Assembly: GCA_031082125.1 (NCBI GenBank)
Contig: JAVHLM010000008.1
Span: 124,001 to 188,000, forward strand
DNA: 64,000 nt
Reading direction: 5' to 3'
Origin: Candidatus Eremiobacterota bacterium
GTDB taxonomy: Bacteria > Vulcanimicrobiota > CADAWZ01 > Ess09-12
Below the pieces are notes generated by a model. It did not search any database. It saw only the letters and a list, made by a program, of their open reading frames with translations, and was not told the origin of the DNA. The position numbers and the translations under genes are program-made. Of the stretch, positions 1-7,973 are shown one piece after another. How positions within the stretch are numbered: the stretch's first letter is position 1; each line of letters starts with the position of its first letter.

Positions 1-711
1 CGCTTTGATGCGCCCTGGAAGTATTTCAGCGATGTCGATGAAATGCGCGCCTCCGAGGCCTCCATGGAAATTGAGAAAAACTCAACCCTGTGTGCGGGGC
101 AAAAAGCCCGGCAGCTCTGCACCATCGCCCGGGGTGAGAGTCCCGAAGAGACCTTCCTGGTGGATATCCTCTCGGCAGGAAATCTCCCGCAGATGGCAGG
201 GAGCTCCATGATGATAAAATTCTTTCTCCCCCGGGAGCTTGATCATGTCTGGAACGTGGCGGCACGGGCTTTTCTCAGTCATATCGCTCAGGCGGAAGGC
301 GCCGGTGCCACAGATGATGCCTTGGGTGGCCCTGAAGAAAGATTCATTGCCGCCCTTCTAGCCGACTATCTCACCACCGAGGGAACCTTGAAAAAGGCGG
401 CCCATCACCATAAAATCCTGAAGCGCGACCGGTTCCACTGCCAATCCCCCGGCTGCCGATGCCGCCGTAATCTCCATGTGCACCACATCATCAGGCGCTC
501 ACAGGGCGGCACCGATGACCCCTGGAACCTCATTGTGCTCTGCGAGGCCTGCCACCTCCACCTCCTCCACGGCCTGCGGACCCTCACCGTGAAGGGCAGG
601 GCGCCTTACGAGCTCACCTTCACCTTCGGCTCCCTCTCGGAAGGCACCCCTTTCCTGGTCTATGAAAAGGGTCTCCTGACGCGGGTTCCAGCGATTCCAT
701 CAATTGCATGA
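1..711 (+). CDS. HNH endonuclease, C-terminal part (runs off the left edge)
   Basis: The frame is open from base 1, so the N-terminus lies outside the window and 236 codons are visible. The last third is an HNH nuclease module: a Cys pair (CQSPGC), then the HVHHII stretch, an Asn (WNLIVLC) and CEACH as the second Zn pair. HNH modules of this kind cut or nick DNA with one metal ion. The layout and wording match the C-terminus of the 809-residue HNH gene at 15.4-17.8 kb, so the two are paralogues of a dispersed family. The nearest downstream gene is convergent. Native role (mobile-element, defence or housekeeping nuclease) cannot be decided. Confidence 0.8.
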   Translation, partial: RFDAPWKYFSDVDEMRASEASMEIEKNSTLCAGQKARQLCTIARGESPEETFLVDILSAGNLPQMAGSSMMIKFFLPRELDHVWNVAARAFLSHIAQAEGAGATDDALGGPEERFIAALLADYLTTEGTLKKAAHHHKILKRDRFHCQSPGCRCRRNLHVHHIIRRSQGGTDDPWNLIVLCEACHLHLLHGLRTLTVKGRAPYELTFTFGSLSEGTPFLVYEKGLLTRVPAIPSIA

Positions 712-821
712 CATCTCGATGAGAAAGGTCGGAAACGTGGTCACCGATCCTGAGCCGAGAGCGGCCGGATAGGGTGAGCGTCAACAAGAGGAGCTGATTA
801 AAGGGGCCGGCAGCCGGGCGG

Positions 822-1553
822 TCAGCGGGATTCCGGCTCTCCATCTTCATATTCCGTCACTTCCTCATCGATTTCGACCTCTTCCTCAGAGGGCGCCACC
901 GTTGCCGCCCCCTTGTCGGTGGCCTCCGCGGGCGGCAGAGGATCGGCTCCCTGAGCGCCCTCGTTCTGCGCCTGCTCCATCTCTGCCAGGGCCGCCGGGT
1001 TGAAGTGCTCCGGGGTGAGAAAGCCGCTCTCCTTCATCATGCTCATCATTGCGAAGGTCTCCCGGGGCTCCATCGCGACGAGCGATTTAATGGGAATTCT
1101 GCCGTACTCGAAGGCAAGAAGCGTTTTACCGGTATCCTTGATTATATTGTTCATGGAGGTTCCGCCTTCCTCAGGCCGGACATTCCTTACCTTGCCGAGG
1201 GAAAAGCGGAGAGGAATCCTGAGAAACCAGAGCACGGCCGTGATGGTGATATTGCGGGAAGTCAGGGTGATCACCTGCCGGTCCATGAGGGACCTCACGG
1301 CGGTGTACATCGCCATCAGCCCTCCGAAAGTCCAGAAGGAAAGCCAGAAGAGCAGGAAAAACCTGACCGGCAGAGGGGTTTTGGGAGCGCAGAGCGCGAA
1401 AGAGGCGAAGAGCTCACCCATGAGCCACCCGCAGAGCCAGAAGCAGAGAAAGCAGCCCCCCGCCACCTGCTTTTCTGAAAGGACGCTTATTTCCAGGGTA
1501 TTCCGGCTCCTGGTGAAGGTTGCCGTTCCTCCCGGCACGAGTGGGTGCTCCAT
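822..1553 (-). CDS. Two-pass membrane protein with acidic tail, function unknown
   Basis: A 243-residue protein with two hydrophobic segments at about residues 33-55 and 63-88. A soluble part follows, and the tail from about residue 195 is rich in Glu, Asp, Ala and Pro. The ATG has a strong GAGGAGG ribosome site about 5 nt upstream, which lies just after the stop of the protease gene at 1572, so the two are almost certainly cotranscribed. The middle region resembles the short beta-rich soluble domains that follow a membrane hairpin in PH-like or DUF membrane proteins, but I do not recognise a family. It may anchor or process with its lipoprotein neighbour; that is inference from gene order only. 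Confidence 0.7.
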   Translation of the reverse strand: MEHPLVPGGTATFTRSRNTLEISVLSEKQVAGGCFLCFWLCGWLMGELFASFALCAPKTPLPVRFFLLFWLSFWTFGGLMAMYTAVRSLMDRQVITLTSRNITITAVLWFLRIPLRFSLGKVRNVRPEEGGTSMNNIIKDTGKTLLAFEYGRIPIKSLVAMEPRETFAMMSMMKESGFLTPEHFNPAALAEMEQAQNEGAQGADPLPPAEATDKGAATVAPSEEEVEIDEEVTEYEDGEPESR

Positions 1554-1571
1554 TGCCGCCTCCTCATTTTT

Positions 1572-3407
1572 CTACTGCGTCAGGAAATTCGCGTCGGCCG
1601 CCGCGCCGCGCAGATTAGCGAAAGTGGGGACCGACGGCTTCTGCTCGCCGGCCTTCCAGACATAACAGTTGTAATAGCTTGTGTTGTCGCAGTCTTCCCA
1701 CTCAAGCTCCTCATCGACGGCGACATTGGCGTCATTGTCGTCGGGGAAAGGGCTTTCGGGAGCGACGGCCCGCGGCCCTGGAGGGGCGGCATCCTTGCCA
1801 CTGGGTATTATATTGTACACGTAGCCTCTCACAAAATTATAGCCTGAGGGCGCATCGGTGGGGAGGGAATACCATGTGTTCCATGAGGTGTCACGCCATC
1901 CAAAGCTCACATGGAAGGTCTTGTCGCTCTCATTGTACCCGTCAATCACCACGCAGTGGCCTCCTGCCCACTCATCCTCCTTGACTTTCCTTATGAGCAT
2001 GACGCAGGGTCTCGAGGCCTTGATTTCAGCTATCAGGGTGTCCCTGTCAAAGGAAGCGGGGTCGTTGATCTCATAGCGCTTGTCCTTGGAGGCCTGGTAG
2101 CCGCAATAGGTGATATTCTTGCCGAAGGTGAAAATCCCGGCATAGGAGCCATCCTTGGAATAATTCATCTTGACGAGCACGCCGTTTGCGAAGCTTATCT
2201 TCGCTTTCGTGTCGCTGTCGGGCTCGCCGTTGTTATATTTCAGGTCCTTGCAGGTCGCATCGGCGGCATTGATTGAGATTCCCCTTGTCTTGGTCACGTA
2301 ATTGTCAACGCCGGTGAAGGTGTACCACTCGGGAACCCTGTGGTAATTGAAGACCTCCGAAAAGGCTGTCGCCACGCATCCCACAAGGCACCTGCTGGAG
2401 CTGCCGTCATCCTCGGCCTTCGGGTCCATGGGGCACCTGTCGTTATAAGGGGTGAACTGGTGCCAGGCCGCCTTGAGGAGAGGACCATACACTGCGCGTT
2501 CCTTGCCGGTGTCATAAGCCTTGCCTGCCAGGTACTGGTTCCAGAGGGCGCGGTTCTTGAGGCCTTCGCTCGCTGAGATGTTCAAGCCTTTCGGGTGCGC
2601 TCCAAGCCTCATTTTCACATCAAGCCGCACAATACTGGCCAGCAGGTTCGGCGTGCCTGGTGCTGAAGAATACGGCGAATCGAAGGAATAGGCCAGGACG
2701 GGAGGCGCTGCATCGGCTCTGTCCGCAGGGACCACGACATACCCTGCAGGGGCCAGCATGAAGGCATAGGCAAGGGCTGCGCCTTCCTTATCGCTTATAG
2801 CTTCACTGGAGGAGATGGAGAAGCCTGCCGCCTTGCTGGAATCGAGGAAAGCCTGTGCCACGGTCCGGGCCGACTTTTCATCGATTCTCCCGATGAAGAC
2901 GGCCCGCGGAAGGACCCGGGTGCCCCTGTTCTCGGTGGTGAATCCCCACACGGGGCCCTGCTCGGTGGTGCCGTCGGGATGGACGGCTTCGACCTGCCAG
3001 CGGTACGCGGTGCCGTAATCAAGCCAGTCTTCATAGTTGCAGTCCATCGAGAGGTTCCTGGTGACTTCCTGCCCATCGGCCACCTGCACCGATTCCACCG
3101 TGGTATCGTAATCCTGGCTCCGGGCAGTCACGGTCACCGTGCCTGCGGGAATTCCTGAAATGACATAATTCCCGTCCTTGTCGGTGACAGTGGCCTGGTT
3201 GCCTGCTGATATTGCTATGCCGTCCAGGGGGACCAGCGAATCGGAGTTTACGACCACTCCTTTAATTGTTCCCCCCCCGGAGAGTGTCGCACCTCCCGTT
3301 CCCCATATCCGGGCCGCTCCGCTTCCGCTGTCTGATCCGCACCCTGCAACGGAGGAGAGAGCGCAGAGAAGAAAAATAAGAGCCAGAAGAGCTGAATTCC
3401 TTTTCAT
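1572..3407 (-). CDS. Lipoprotein with C10 (streptopain-like) cysteine protease domain
   Basis: A 611-residue exported protein. The signal peptide ends in a lipobox (VAGC, Cys23), so it should be lipid-anchored. Residues about 45-120 form a carboxypeptidase-regulatory-like beta domain, and residues 129-160 read like the second half of an FnIII-type domain (AYRWQVEA, GPVWGFTTE). Residues 165-245 resemble the propeptide of C10 proteases. The protease core follows with PYNDRCP, the catalytic GCVATA (Cys344), YHRVPEW and the catalytic GGHCVVIDGY (His484), then FGW. The tail (563-611) reads like the first half of an FnIII-like repeat and stops abruptly. C10 enzymes are secreted papain-fold proteases. 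The 822-1553 gene follows in the same transcript. Confidence 0.82.
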   Translation of the reverse strand: MKRNSALLALIFLLCALSSVAGCGSDSGSGAARIWGTGGATLSGGGTIKGVVVNSDSLVPLDGIAISAGNQATVTDKDGNYVISGIPAGTVTVTARSQDYDTTVESVQVADGQEVTRNLSMDCNYEDWLDYGTAYRWQVEAVHPDGTTEQGPVWGFTTENRGTRVLPRAVFIGRIDEKSARTVAQAFLDSSKAAGFSISSSEAISDKEGAALAYAFMLAPAGYVVVPADRADAAPPVLAYSFDSPYSSAPGTPNLLASIVRLDVKMRLGAHPKGLNISASEGLKNRALWNQYLAGKAYDTGKERAVYGPLLKAAWHQFTPYNDRCPMDPKAEDDGSSSRCLVGCVATAFSEVFNYHRVPEWYTFTGVDNYVTKTRGISINAADATCKDLKYNNGEPDSDTKAKISFANGVLVKMNYSKDGSYAGIFTFGKNITYCGYQASKDKRYEINDPASFDRDTLIAEIKASRPCVMLIRKVKEDEWAGGHCVVIDGYNESDKTFHVSFGWRDTSWNTWYSLPTDAPSGYNFVRGYVYNIIPSGKDAAPPGPRAVAPESPFPDDNDANVAVDEELEWEDCDNTSYYNCYVWKAGEQKPSVPTFANLRGAAADANFLTQ

Positions 3408-3458
3408 AGTTTTTACCGCCTTTTTTGCTTTTTTGTTTCTCTGACCCGCAATAGAATA

Positions 3459-3488
3459 ATATTACCACATTGAGAACATAACTGACAA
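3459..3488 (-). promoter_or_regulatory. Candidate sigma-70 promoter of the C10 protease gene
   Basis: Read on the minus strand, TTGTCA (3488-3483) is followed after 18 bp by TAATAT (3464-3459), about 50 bp before the ATG at 3407. It is the best promoter match in this intergenic stretch. There is no experimental support. Confidence 0.4.
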
Positions 3489-3531
3489 GGTAAAACTTGA
3501 GTGACAGAAAGAGTTCAGAAGGGGGTTGCCT

Positions 3532-5373
3532 TTATGGAGACTCTCCTGCGCCGCGGGCCCTCAGCACCCCTTCGATTTCTCCCTTCGCCCAGTGGAGCGG
3601 CGGAGCGCCCTCCCTGTTCACTGCATTGACCTCAGCATTATGGGAAACGAGAAACTCCACGATTCCTCTGTGATTCTCTATCACCGCCAGGTGAAGAGGG
3701 GTGAACCCGTCATCGTCGCAGGCATTGACATCGGCGCCATTCATCAGCAGGAATTCCACGATCCTCTCGGCGCTCTCTCTGCACGCCAGGTGAAGGGGGC
3801 TGAGGCCGAAGCCGCCCTTTTCGTTGATGAGGGCGGGGGTTCTGGTCAGAATATTTTTTATGGTCTCTAGATTCCCTGATTTTATCTCCCTGGCAAGCCT
3901 GGCGAAGAGCTTCTTTTGAGAAGGGGCCGGGAGTATTTCCACAAAGGAGGTTATCGGTGATTTCTTTCTCAGCGCTTCATCAAGAATGGCAATCACCTCT
4001 GTGTGTCCCCCGCGGCGGGCCCATTTCAACGCAGTCGAGCCGTAGGCGTTTTCCGCATCGACCCTGGCGCCCTTCGAGATGAGCAGCTCGACAATAGCCC
4101 TGTGCCCCTTTTCACTGGCCCTGTGAAGGGGCGTCGTGCCGTGCCTGTCTTTTGCATTCACCCCGGCTCCATGGTCGATGAGGTACGCGGCAATCTCTAA
4201 GCTGCCGTTGTGGCAGGCGATATGAAGAGGTGTCCAGGAGTTCTTGTCCTTCAGGGCTGGAGATGCGGGGTTCTCGCGGACTGCCTGCTTTACTTCCTCA
4301 AGATCGCCGGTCTTGATCGCAGCGAAGATATCAAGGCTTCTGCCAATCCTGAAGTCCCGGCTCACCGCTTTTCGCGGAGGCACCTGGCGACTGCAGGCTG
4401 ATGCCGAAGGCGAAATGGGCTTGAAAGCCTTTGGGGAAAAACAGGGAGGAGGGGGGGTGATGGCGGCAAGCAGGCTCTTCACCGCCTCGGCATGAGGCGG
4501 CCGTTTTTGAGGAGCCACCTCCACCATGGCCATGATAAGCCTGTCAAGCTCTTCAGGCACCGAAGGGTTGAGCGACCGGAGCGGCTCAAAGTGGAAAAGC
4601 CTCCGGGAGCTCTCCTCGGGGTCTTTCCCCGTGAGAAGGTAATGCATAAATACCCCGAGCGAGAAGACATCACTTGCCCGGTCCGCTTCCCCCCTGCACT
4701 GCTCGGGCGCGGCATAGCCTCTCGTGCCTATGGCGGTGCCTTTCTGAAGGGGAGCGAAGACTTTCACGATGCCGAAATCGACGAGAAATACTTTCCCCTC
4801 ATGGAGCATCACGTTCCGGGGGTTCAGGTCGCGGTAGAGGAGAGGGGGATTCAGGGTATGAAGGTAGCAGAGGATCTCCACGATCTGAGAAAAGTAGCCG
4901 AGGGCCTCGTCACGAGGGAAAGGAGTCTTCTTCCTCTCCTCGATAAGGGCTTCAAAATCCTTCCCGTCAATGAATTCCATGACCAGGTAATGGGAATGCG
5001 CTCCCGTTGAACCCTCCTCTTCGCAGAAATAGTCAATGACCTTGGGAAGGCCTCCGTGCTTGAGCTTTGAGAGGAGTGTCGCCTCCTCCCTGAACTTTTT
5101 CTCCCGGTAGCTCCTCTCCTGCGGATCCTGGGAGTCCTGGGGGGACAGCAGCATCTTCTTCACGGCGACGATGGTGTCAAGCCTTGAATCATATGCTTTG
5201 AACACACAGCCCATTCCCCCTGATTTTACCATGGAAATGATACGGTAGCGGTTATCCAGCATAGGCTGCGAAGCCTGCGGTGAAGGGGCTTTCGCAAGCT
5301 TCACGCCGCAGGACGGGCAGAACTTTGCTCCGGAGGGACCGCATTTTTTGCACACACCGCAGAACAATTTCAT
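3532..5373 (-). CDS. Ser/Thr protein kinase with zinc ribbon and ankyrin repeats
   Basis: A 613-residue cytosolic kinase. A CxxC...CxxC zinc ribbon (Cys8, 11, 19, 22) precedes a eukaryotic-type kinase domain: Gly-loop SGGMGCV (51-57), ATP Lys72, catalytic YRDLNPRN (Asp182), DFG at 199-201 and APEQ. The HRD His is replaced by Tyr, which is tolerated in bacterial kinases. From about residue 345 to the end there are two blocks of ankyrin repeats (TPLHIACHNG, TPLHRASEKG, SPLHLACRES, TPLHLAVIEN), normally protein-binding surfaces. The gene starts 47 bp after the JAMM peptidase gene on the same strand, so it may be the last gene of the ubiquitin-like operon. Its substrate is unknown. Confidence 0.88.
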   Translation of the reverse strand: MKLFCGVCKKCGPSGAKFCPSCGVKLAKAPSPQASQPMLDNRYRIISMVKSGGMGCVFKAYDSRLDTIVAVKKMLLSPQDSQDPQERSYREKKFREEATLLSKLKHGGLPKVIDYFCEEEGSTGAHSHYLVMEFIDGKDFEALIEERKKTPFPRDEALGYFSQIVEILCYLHTLNPPLLYRDLNPRNVMLHEGKVFLVDFGIVKVFAPLQKGTAIGTRGYAAPEQCRGEADRASDVFSLGVFMHYLLTGKDPEESSRRLFHFEPLRSLNPSVPEELDRLIMAMVEVAPQKRPPHAEAVKSLLAAITPPPPCFSPKAFKPISPSASACSRQVPPRKAVSRDFRIGRSLDIFAAIKTGDLEEVKQAVRENPASPALKDKNSWTPLHIACHNGSLEIAAYLIDHGAGVNAKDRHGTTPLHRASEKGHRAIVELLISKGARVDAENAYGSTALKWARRGGHTEVIAILDEALRKKSPITSFVEILPAPSQKKLFARLAREIKSGNLETIKNILTRTPALINEKGGFGLSPLHLACRESAERIVEFLLMNGADVNACDDDGFTPLHLAVIENHRGIVEFLVSHNAEVNAVNREGAPPLHWAKGEIEGVLRARGAGESP

Positions 5374-5420
5374 AAGAGCCCTGCCTTTCCTGTCCTCCCC
5401 CGGGATGCATCAAGACTTTT

Positions 5421-6014
5421 CTAGATCAGGCACGCAAGGGAATCATCAATCACCCTGCCCTCTTTCTCCAGGCTCTCACAATGAGGTCCTATAAAGCTCC
5501 TCACTTCGAATCTGACGGGATCTATCACCACGCCGAGTGAATAGGGATGGTTGAAAAAAGCCCTCTGCGTCGCCCTGTCGGTCCCGCTGAAAAAGGCCCC
5601 GAGGTTCGGGTGGCTGTGATACCACCCGATGATGATCTTCCCCTTCTCGAGATGGGACTGGGCCCTGTTCCACAGCTCCGTGCCCATTCTGAGCGACACC
5701 GAGGAGTTCCTGAAATCAAGGCTTTCCACCGAGTCGGTGATGATTGACAGGTATGGATAATTATGCCTGACGCGGTAGGGATACTTGTAGAGAGTGCCTA
5801 TCAGCAGGCCGCCGAGTTCATTTCTCTTATCGGACTCGAGATGGGCGACGATGGTCTCATGGCAGCGCTCGGTGGTGAAAATCAGGGGCTCGTCAAAGGA
5901 GGAGCCGAGGATCCTCACCGCCTGAAGCCAGTCCATCCCGGCAAGCAACGCGGAGATATCATTGATGATCAGGTCACTCTCGACATTCTTCCACTGAAGC
6001 ACTCGGCACCTCAA
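5421..6014 (-). CDS. JAMM/MPN metallopeptidase (deubiquitinase-like)
   Basis: A 197-residue zinc peptidase of the JAB/MPN fold. The full JAMM signature is present, counting from the TTG at 6014: upstream Glu66 (NELGGLL), then His133-x-His135-x7-Ser143-x2-Asp146. Such enzymes cut isopeptide or C-terminal peptide bonds after the Gly-Gly of ubiquitin-like proteins. The neighbours are an E2, a Ubl ending Gly-Gly-Arg and an E1, so the expected jobs are maturation of the Ubl (removal of the last Arg) and release of conjugates. The TTG is 4 nt after the E2 stop. A GTG at 6002 has a better GAGG site and may be the real start. No membrane segment is seen. Confidence 0.9.
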   Translation of the reverse strand: MRCRVLQWKNVESDLIINDISALLAGMDWLQAVRILGSSFDEPLIFTTERCHETIVAHLESDKRNELGGLLIGTLYKYPYRVRHNYPYLSIITDSVESLDFRNSSVSLRMGTELWNRAQSHLEKGKIIIGWYHSHPNLGAFFSGTDRATQRAFFNHPYSLGVVIDPVRFEVRSFIGPHCESLEKEGRVIDDSLACLI

Positions 6015-6018
6015 ATCT

Positions 6019-6561
6019 TTACACGTCGTTCCAGGAGCCTTTCGTCTCGATGTTCTTCCATATCATCCCGGTCTTTTTCGCCCTCTGCTTCAGCTCATCA
6101 ACGACCACCGACGGGAAGGCCGAAGGCTTCTGTTTGAGAGCGCCGATATACCAGGTGCAGGCGGTGCTGTTGGCGGGAGATTTAGTGTTGATGATAAGGG
6201 GATCAAAAGCAAGGAGCTTCATGATCCTCTCCACGAGGAGGTCAAGCCCCTCGGTGGGGAGCCACTTCGTCCCCAGGCAGATCTTGCCGCTCTGGAAGAT
6301 ATTGGGATTCCAGACGGGAGTGAGGACCTTGGCATAGGGCTCCTCGAAAGGATACCTCCGGGGAAGGGTGATTTCAATATCGGAAGCCTCCTGGACCGCC
6401 GCAGGATAGGACTCATCACGGGCAGTGGGTATCCTGAGGCGTATCTTGAGCGTGGAAAGAGCGCGGTCGCACTCAAGAAGCTGCACCCTTCCCGGGTAAA
6501 GCGACGCCATGTTCCTTATCCTGGCGGCATCTTCCTCACGGCGCCTTTTCAGGGCCTCCAT
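6019..6561 (-). CDS. E2 ubiquitin-conjugating-like protein
   Basis: A 180-residue UBC-fold protein. It carries the E2 core landmarks: the PxxYPFEEP strand-turn, PVWNPNI in place of the usual HPN, and the catalytic KICLGTKWLP with Cys95. A charged coiled helix leads the fold, and the region after the active site contains the typical WxP and helix pattern. It should accept the Ubl from the E1 as a thioester on Cys95 and pass it to a target. The ATG at 6561 follows the Ubl stop by one base (TGAGATG), so the two are translationally coupled; a longer frame begins at 6615 but would overlap the Ubl gene. The JAMM gene follows. Confidence 0.88.
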   Translation of the reverse strand: MEALKRRREEDAARIRNMASLYPGRVQLLECDRALSTLKIRLRIPTARDESYPAAVQEASDIEITLPRRYPFEEPYAKVLTPVWNPNIFQSGKICLGTKWLPTEGLDLLVERIMKLLAFDPLIINTKSPANSTACTWYIGALKQKPSAFPSVVVDELKQRAKKTGMIWKNIETKGSWNDV

Positions 6562-6562
6562 C

Positions 6563-6820
6563 TCAGCGCCCACCTGCGGTGAGCACCGGCTGAATCTCCA
6601 GGGTATCGCCGTCATGAAGCTCGGCCCTGATGAGGGAATGGGAAGGATTCAGCGTCTTTCCCGTCGTGGCGTTCACTATCGTGTAGTCGGTATCGCTCGG
6701 CAGCGACCAGTTGGTGATGGCGCCGTCTATGAGGTCGCCCACCGTGTTCTCGCCGGGGATGGTGATCTCCGCTTTTCTGGACTTGTCGGCAGTTCTCAGG
6801 ATCAGCTTGAACTCGCTCAT
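6563..6820 (-). CDS. Ubiquitin-like modifier (YukD/BilA-like) ending Gly-Gly-Arg
   Basis: An 85-residue beta-grasp protein: a beta hairpin at about residues 3-22, a helix at 27-36, then IVNATTGKTL and DGDTLEIQPV strands. It ends TAGGR, so a Gly83-Gly84 pair is followed by a single Arg. This is the hallmark of a conjugatable modifier that must be trimmed before adenylation by the E1. The ATG at 6820 sits one base after the E1 stop and has a GGAGG site 6 nt upstream; an in-frame upstream codon at 6856 lies inside the E1 gene and is unlikely. The neighbours E1, E2 and JAMM peptidase make the role clear, although the substrates are unknown. Confidence 0.88.
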   Translation of the reverse strand: MSEFKLILRTADKSRKAEITIPGENTVGDLIDGAITNWSLPSDTDYTIVNATTGKTLNPSHSLIRAELHDGDTLEIQPVLTAGGR

Positions 6821-6821
6821 G

Positions 6822-7973
6822 TCATTCCTCCATTTCCAAAAGTATCTGGGTATCATCCCTGGTGAAGTGCATGAACTTTACCGGGACCGCCTTGCGGCTG
6901 AAGCGCATTGAAAGCTCATCGAGCGTAATGATATCCTTGATGGTGATGTCATTGGAATGAGTCCTGCAGGCCCCGCAGAGCGCCAGGGACTCGTCGAACC
7001 TCCTCACGTTGTCATCTATTGCCCTCGACAGGCCGCAGTTCCTGCAGGTGACGTCAAGGACCAGCTTGTCGCTGAGAGAGAGCACCAGGCTCTCCTCGCT
7101 TCCCAGAAGCCTTGCATAGTCGGCTCCCGGAACGTTTTTTACTTTGAAATAGTGGCTGTCATGAAAGATGGAGGAACAGAAGCACTCCTCCTGGTGCGAA
7201 AGATGAGTGACCGTCGAATTGAGGCTGATGGTGTCGAAATAAAGGCGCACCGCGCCCTGGGGGCCGCCGGGATGATTCCTCTGCAGAAAGAGTGAGCAGA
7301 GGATCGATCCGGCAAGGCTTGCGGTAATGGCCGTAGTGGGTATCTTTTTCTCTTCATAGGCTTTTTTCCGGAGCCACCCGCATGAGTAACGCTCCCTGAT
7401 CTTCGCGTAAGCGGAGGGAGGGAGGTTGCACTGGTAACAGGCGCACCCCCTGTCCCGTGAGAAGGGATACTGCTCGATGCAGACATACCTGCTGTCAATG
7501 GCGGTGTTGTAAAGGTCCACCCGGGCCCAGAGGCAGAGCTCGTTGAGCCTTATCCTGGCCTCGTAATTGTCAACGCAGCAGAACAGGGCGTCATAGCTTT
7601 TCATATCTCCTATCCTGAGGGTTTCCCAGAGGTCACCCGTCTCAAAGGTCGTGTAAACCTTGGGATCAATCGCCCTGCAGGCTTCCGCCGCCGCTTCAGC
7701 CTTGAAGCGCCCTGTATCCTCCTCTTTAAAAAGGACCGATCTTGTGAGATTGTGTGTTTCAATCCTGTCAAAATCAATGACATGGATATGGCCTGTCCCC
7801 AGCAGAGCGAGGTTCTTGAGGACCTCGTTCCCCGTGGCGCCCGCTCCCACGACCACCACCCTGGCTCTCTTCACCTGCTCCTGGTCAAACCAGTCAATAA
7901 GGGAATGGCGCTGGTACCGCTGCTCCTTCAGCGCTCCAGGTGGCCTTTCTTCTGCCGTGTCAATGTCCTTCAT
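6822..7973 (-). CDS. E1-like ubiquitin-activating enzyme (ThiF/MoeB fold)
   Basis: A 383-residue adenylating enzyme. The Rossmann ATP site is VVGAGATG (Gly43, 45, 48), followed by the acidic strand VIDFDRIE, the HNLTRS arginine-finger region and DNYEAR. A cysteine cluster (Cys177, 179, 182), Cys198 just before IPTTAITASLAGS, and a second set (Cys310, 313, 333, 336) are visible. The latter pairs probably bind zinc, and Cys198 is a candidate thioester residue. It should adenylate the Ubl C-terminal Gly using ATP and form a thioester. Its ATG overlaps the stop of the upstream gene by 4 nt (ATGA), and the Ubl gene starts one base after its own stop. Confidence 0.9.
   Translation of the reverse strand: MKDIDTAEERPPGALKEQRYQRHSLIDWFDQEQVKRARVVVVGAGATGNEVLKNLALLGTGHIHVIDFDRIETHNLTRSVLFKEEDTGRFKAEAAAEACRAIDPKVYTTFETGDLWETLRIGDMKSYDALFCCVDNYEARIRLNELCLWARVDLYNTAIDSRYVCIEQYPFSRDRGCACYQCNLPPSAYAKIRERYSCGWLRKKAYEEKKIPTTAITASLAGSILCSLFLQRNHPGGPQGAVRLYFDTISLNSTVTHLSHQEECFCSSIFHDSHYFKVKNVPGADYARLLGSEESLVLSLSDKLVLDVTCRNCGLSRAIDDNVRRFDESLALCGACRTHSNDITIKDIITLDELSMRFSRKAVPVKFMHFTRDDTQILLEMEE

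Noticed and set aside
1000-1665. A 221-codon plus-strand frame across the two-pass membrane gene
   Set aside because: It runs antisense to a gene with a clear ribosome site and membrane pattern, and has no recognisable domain.
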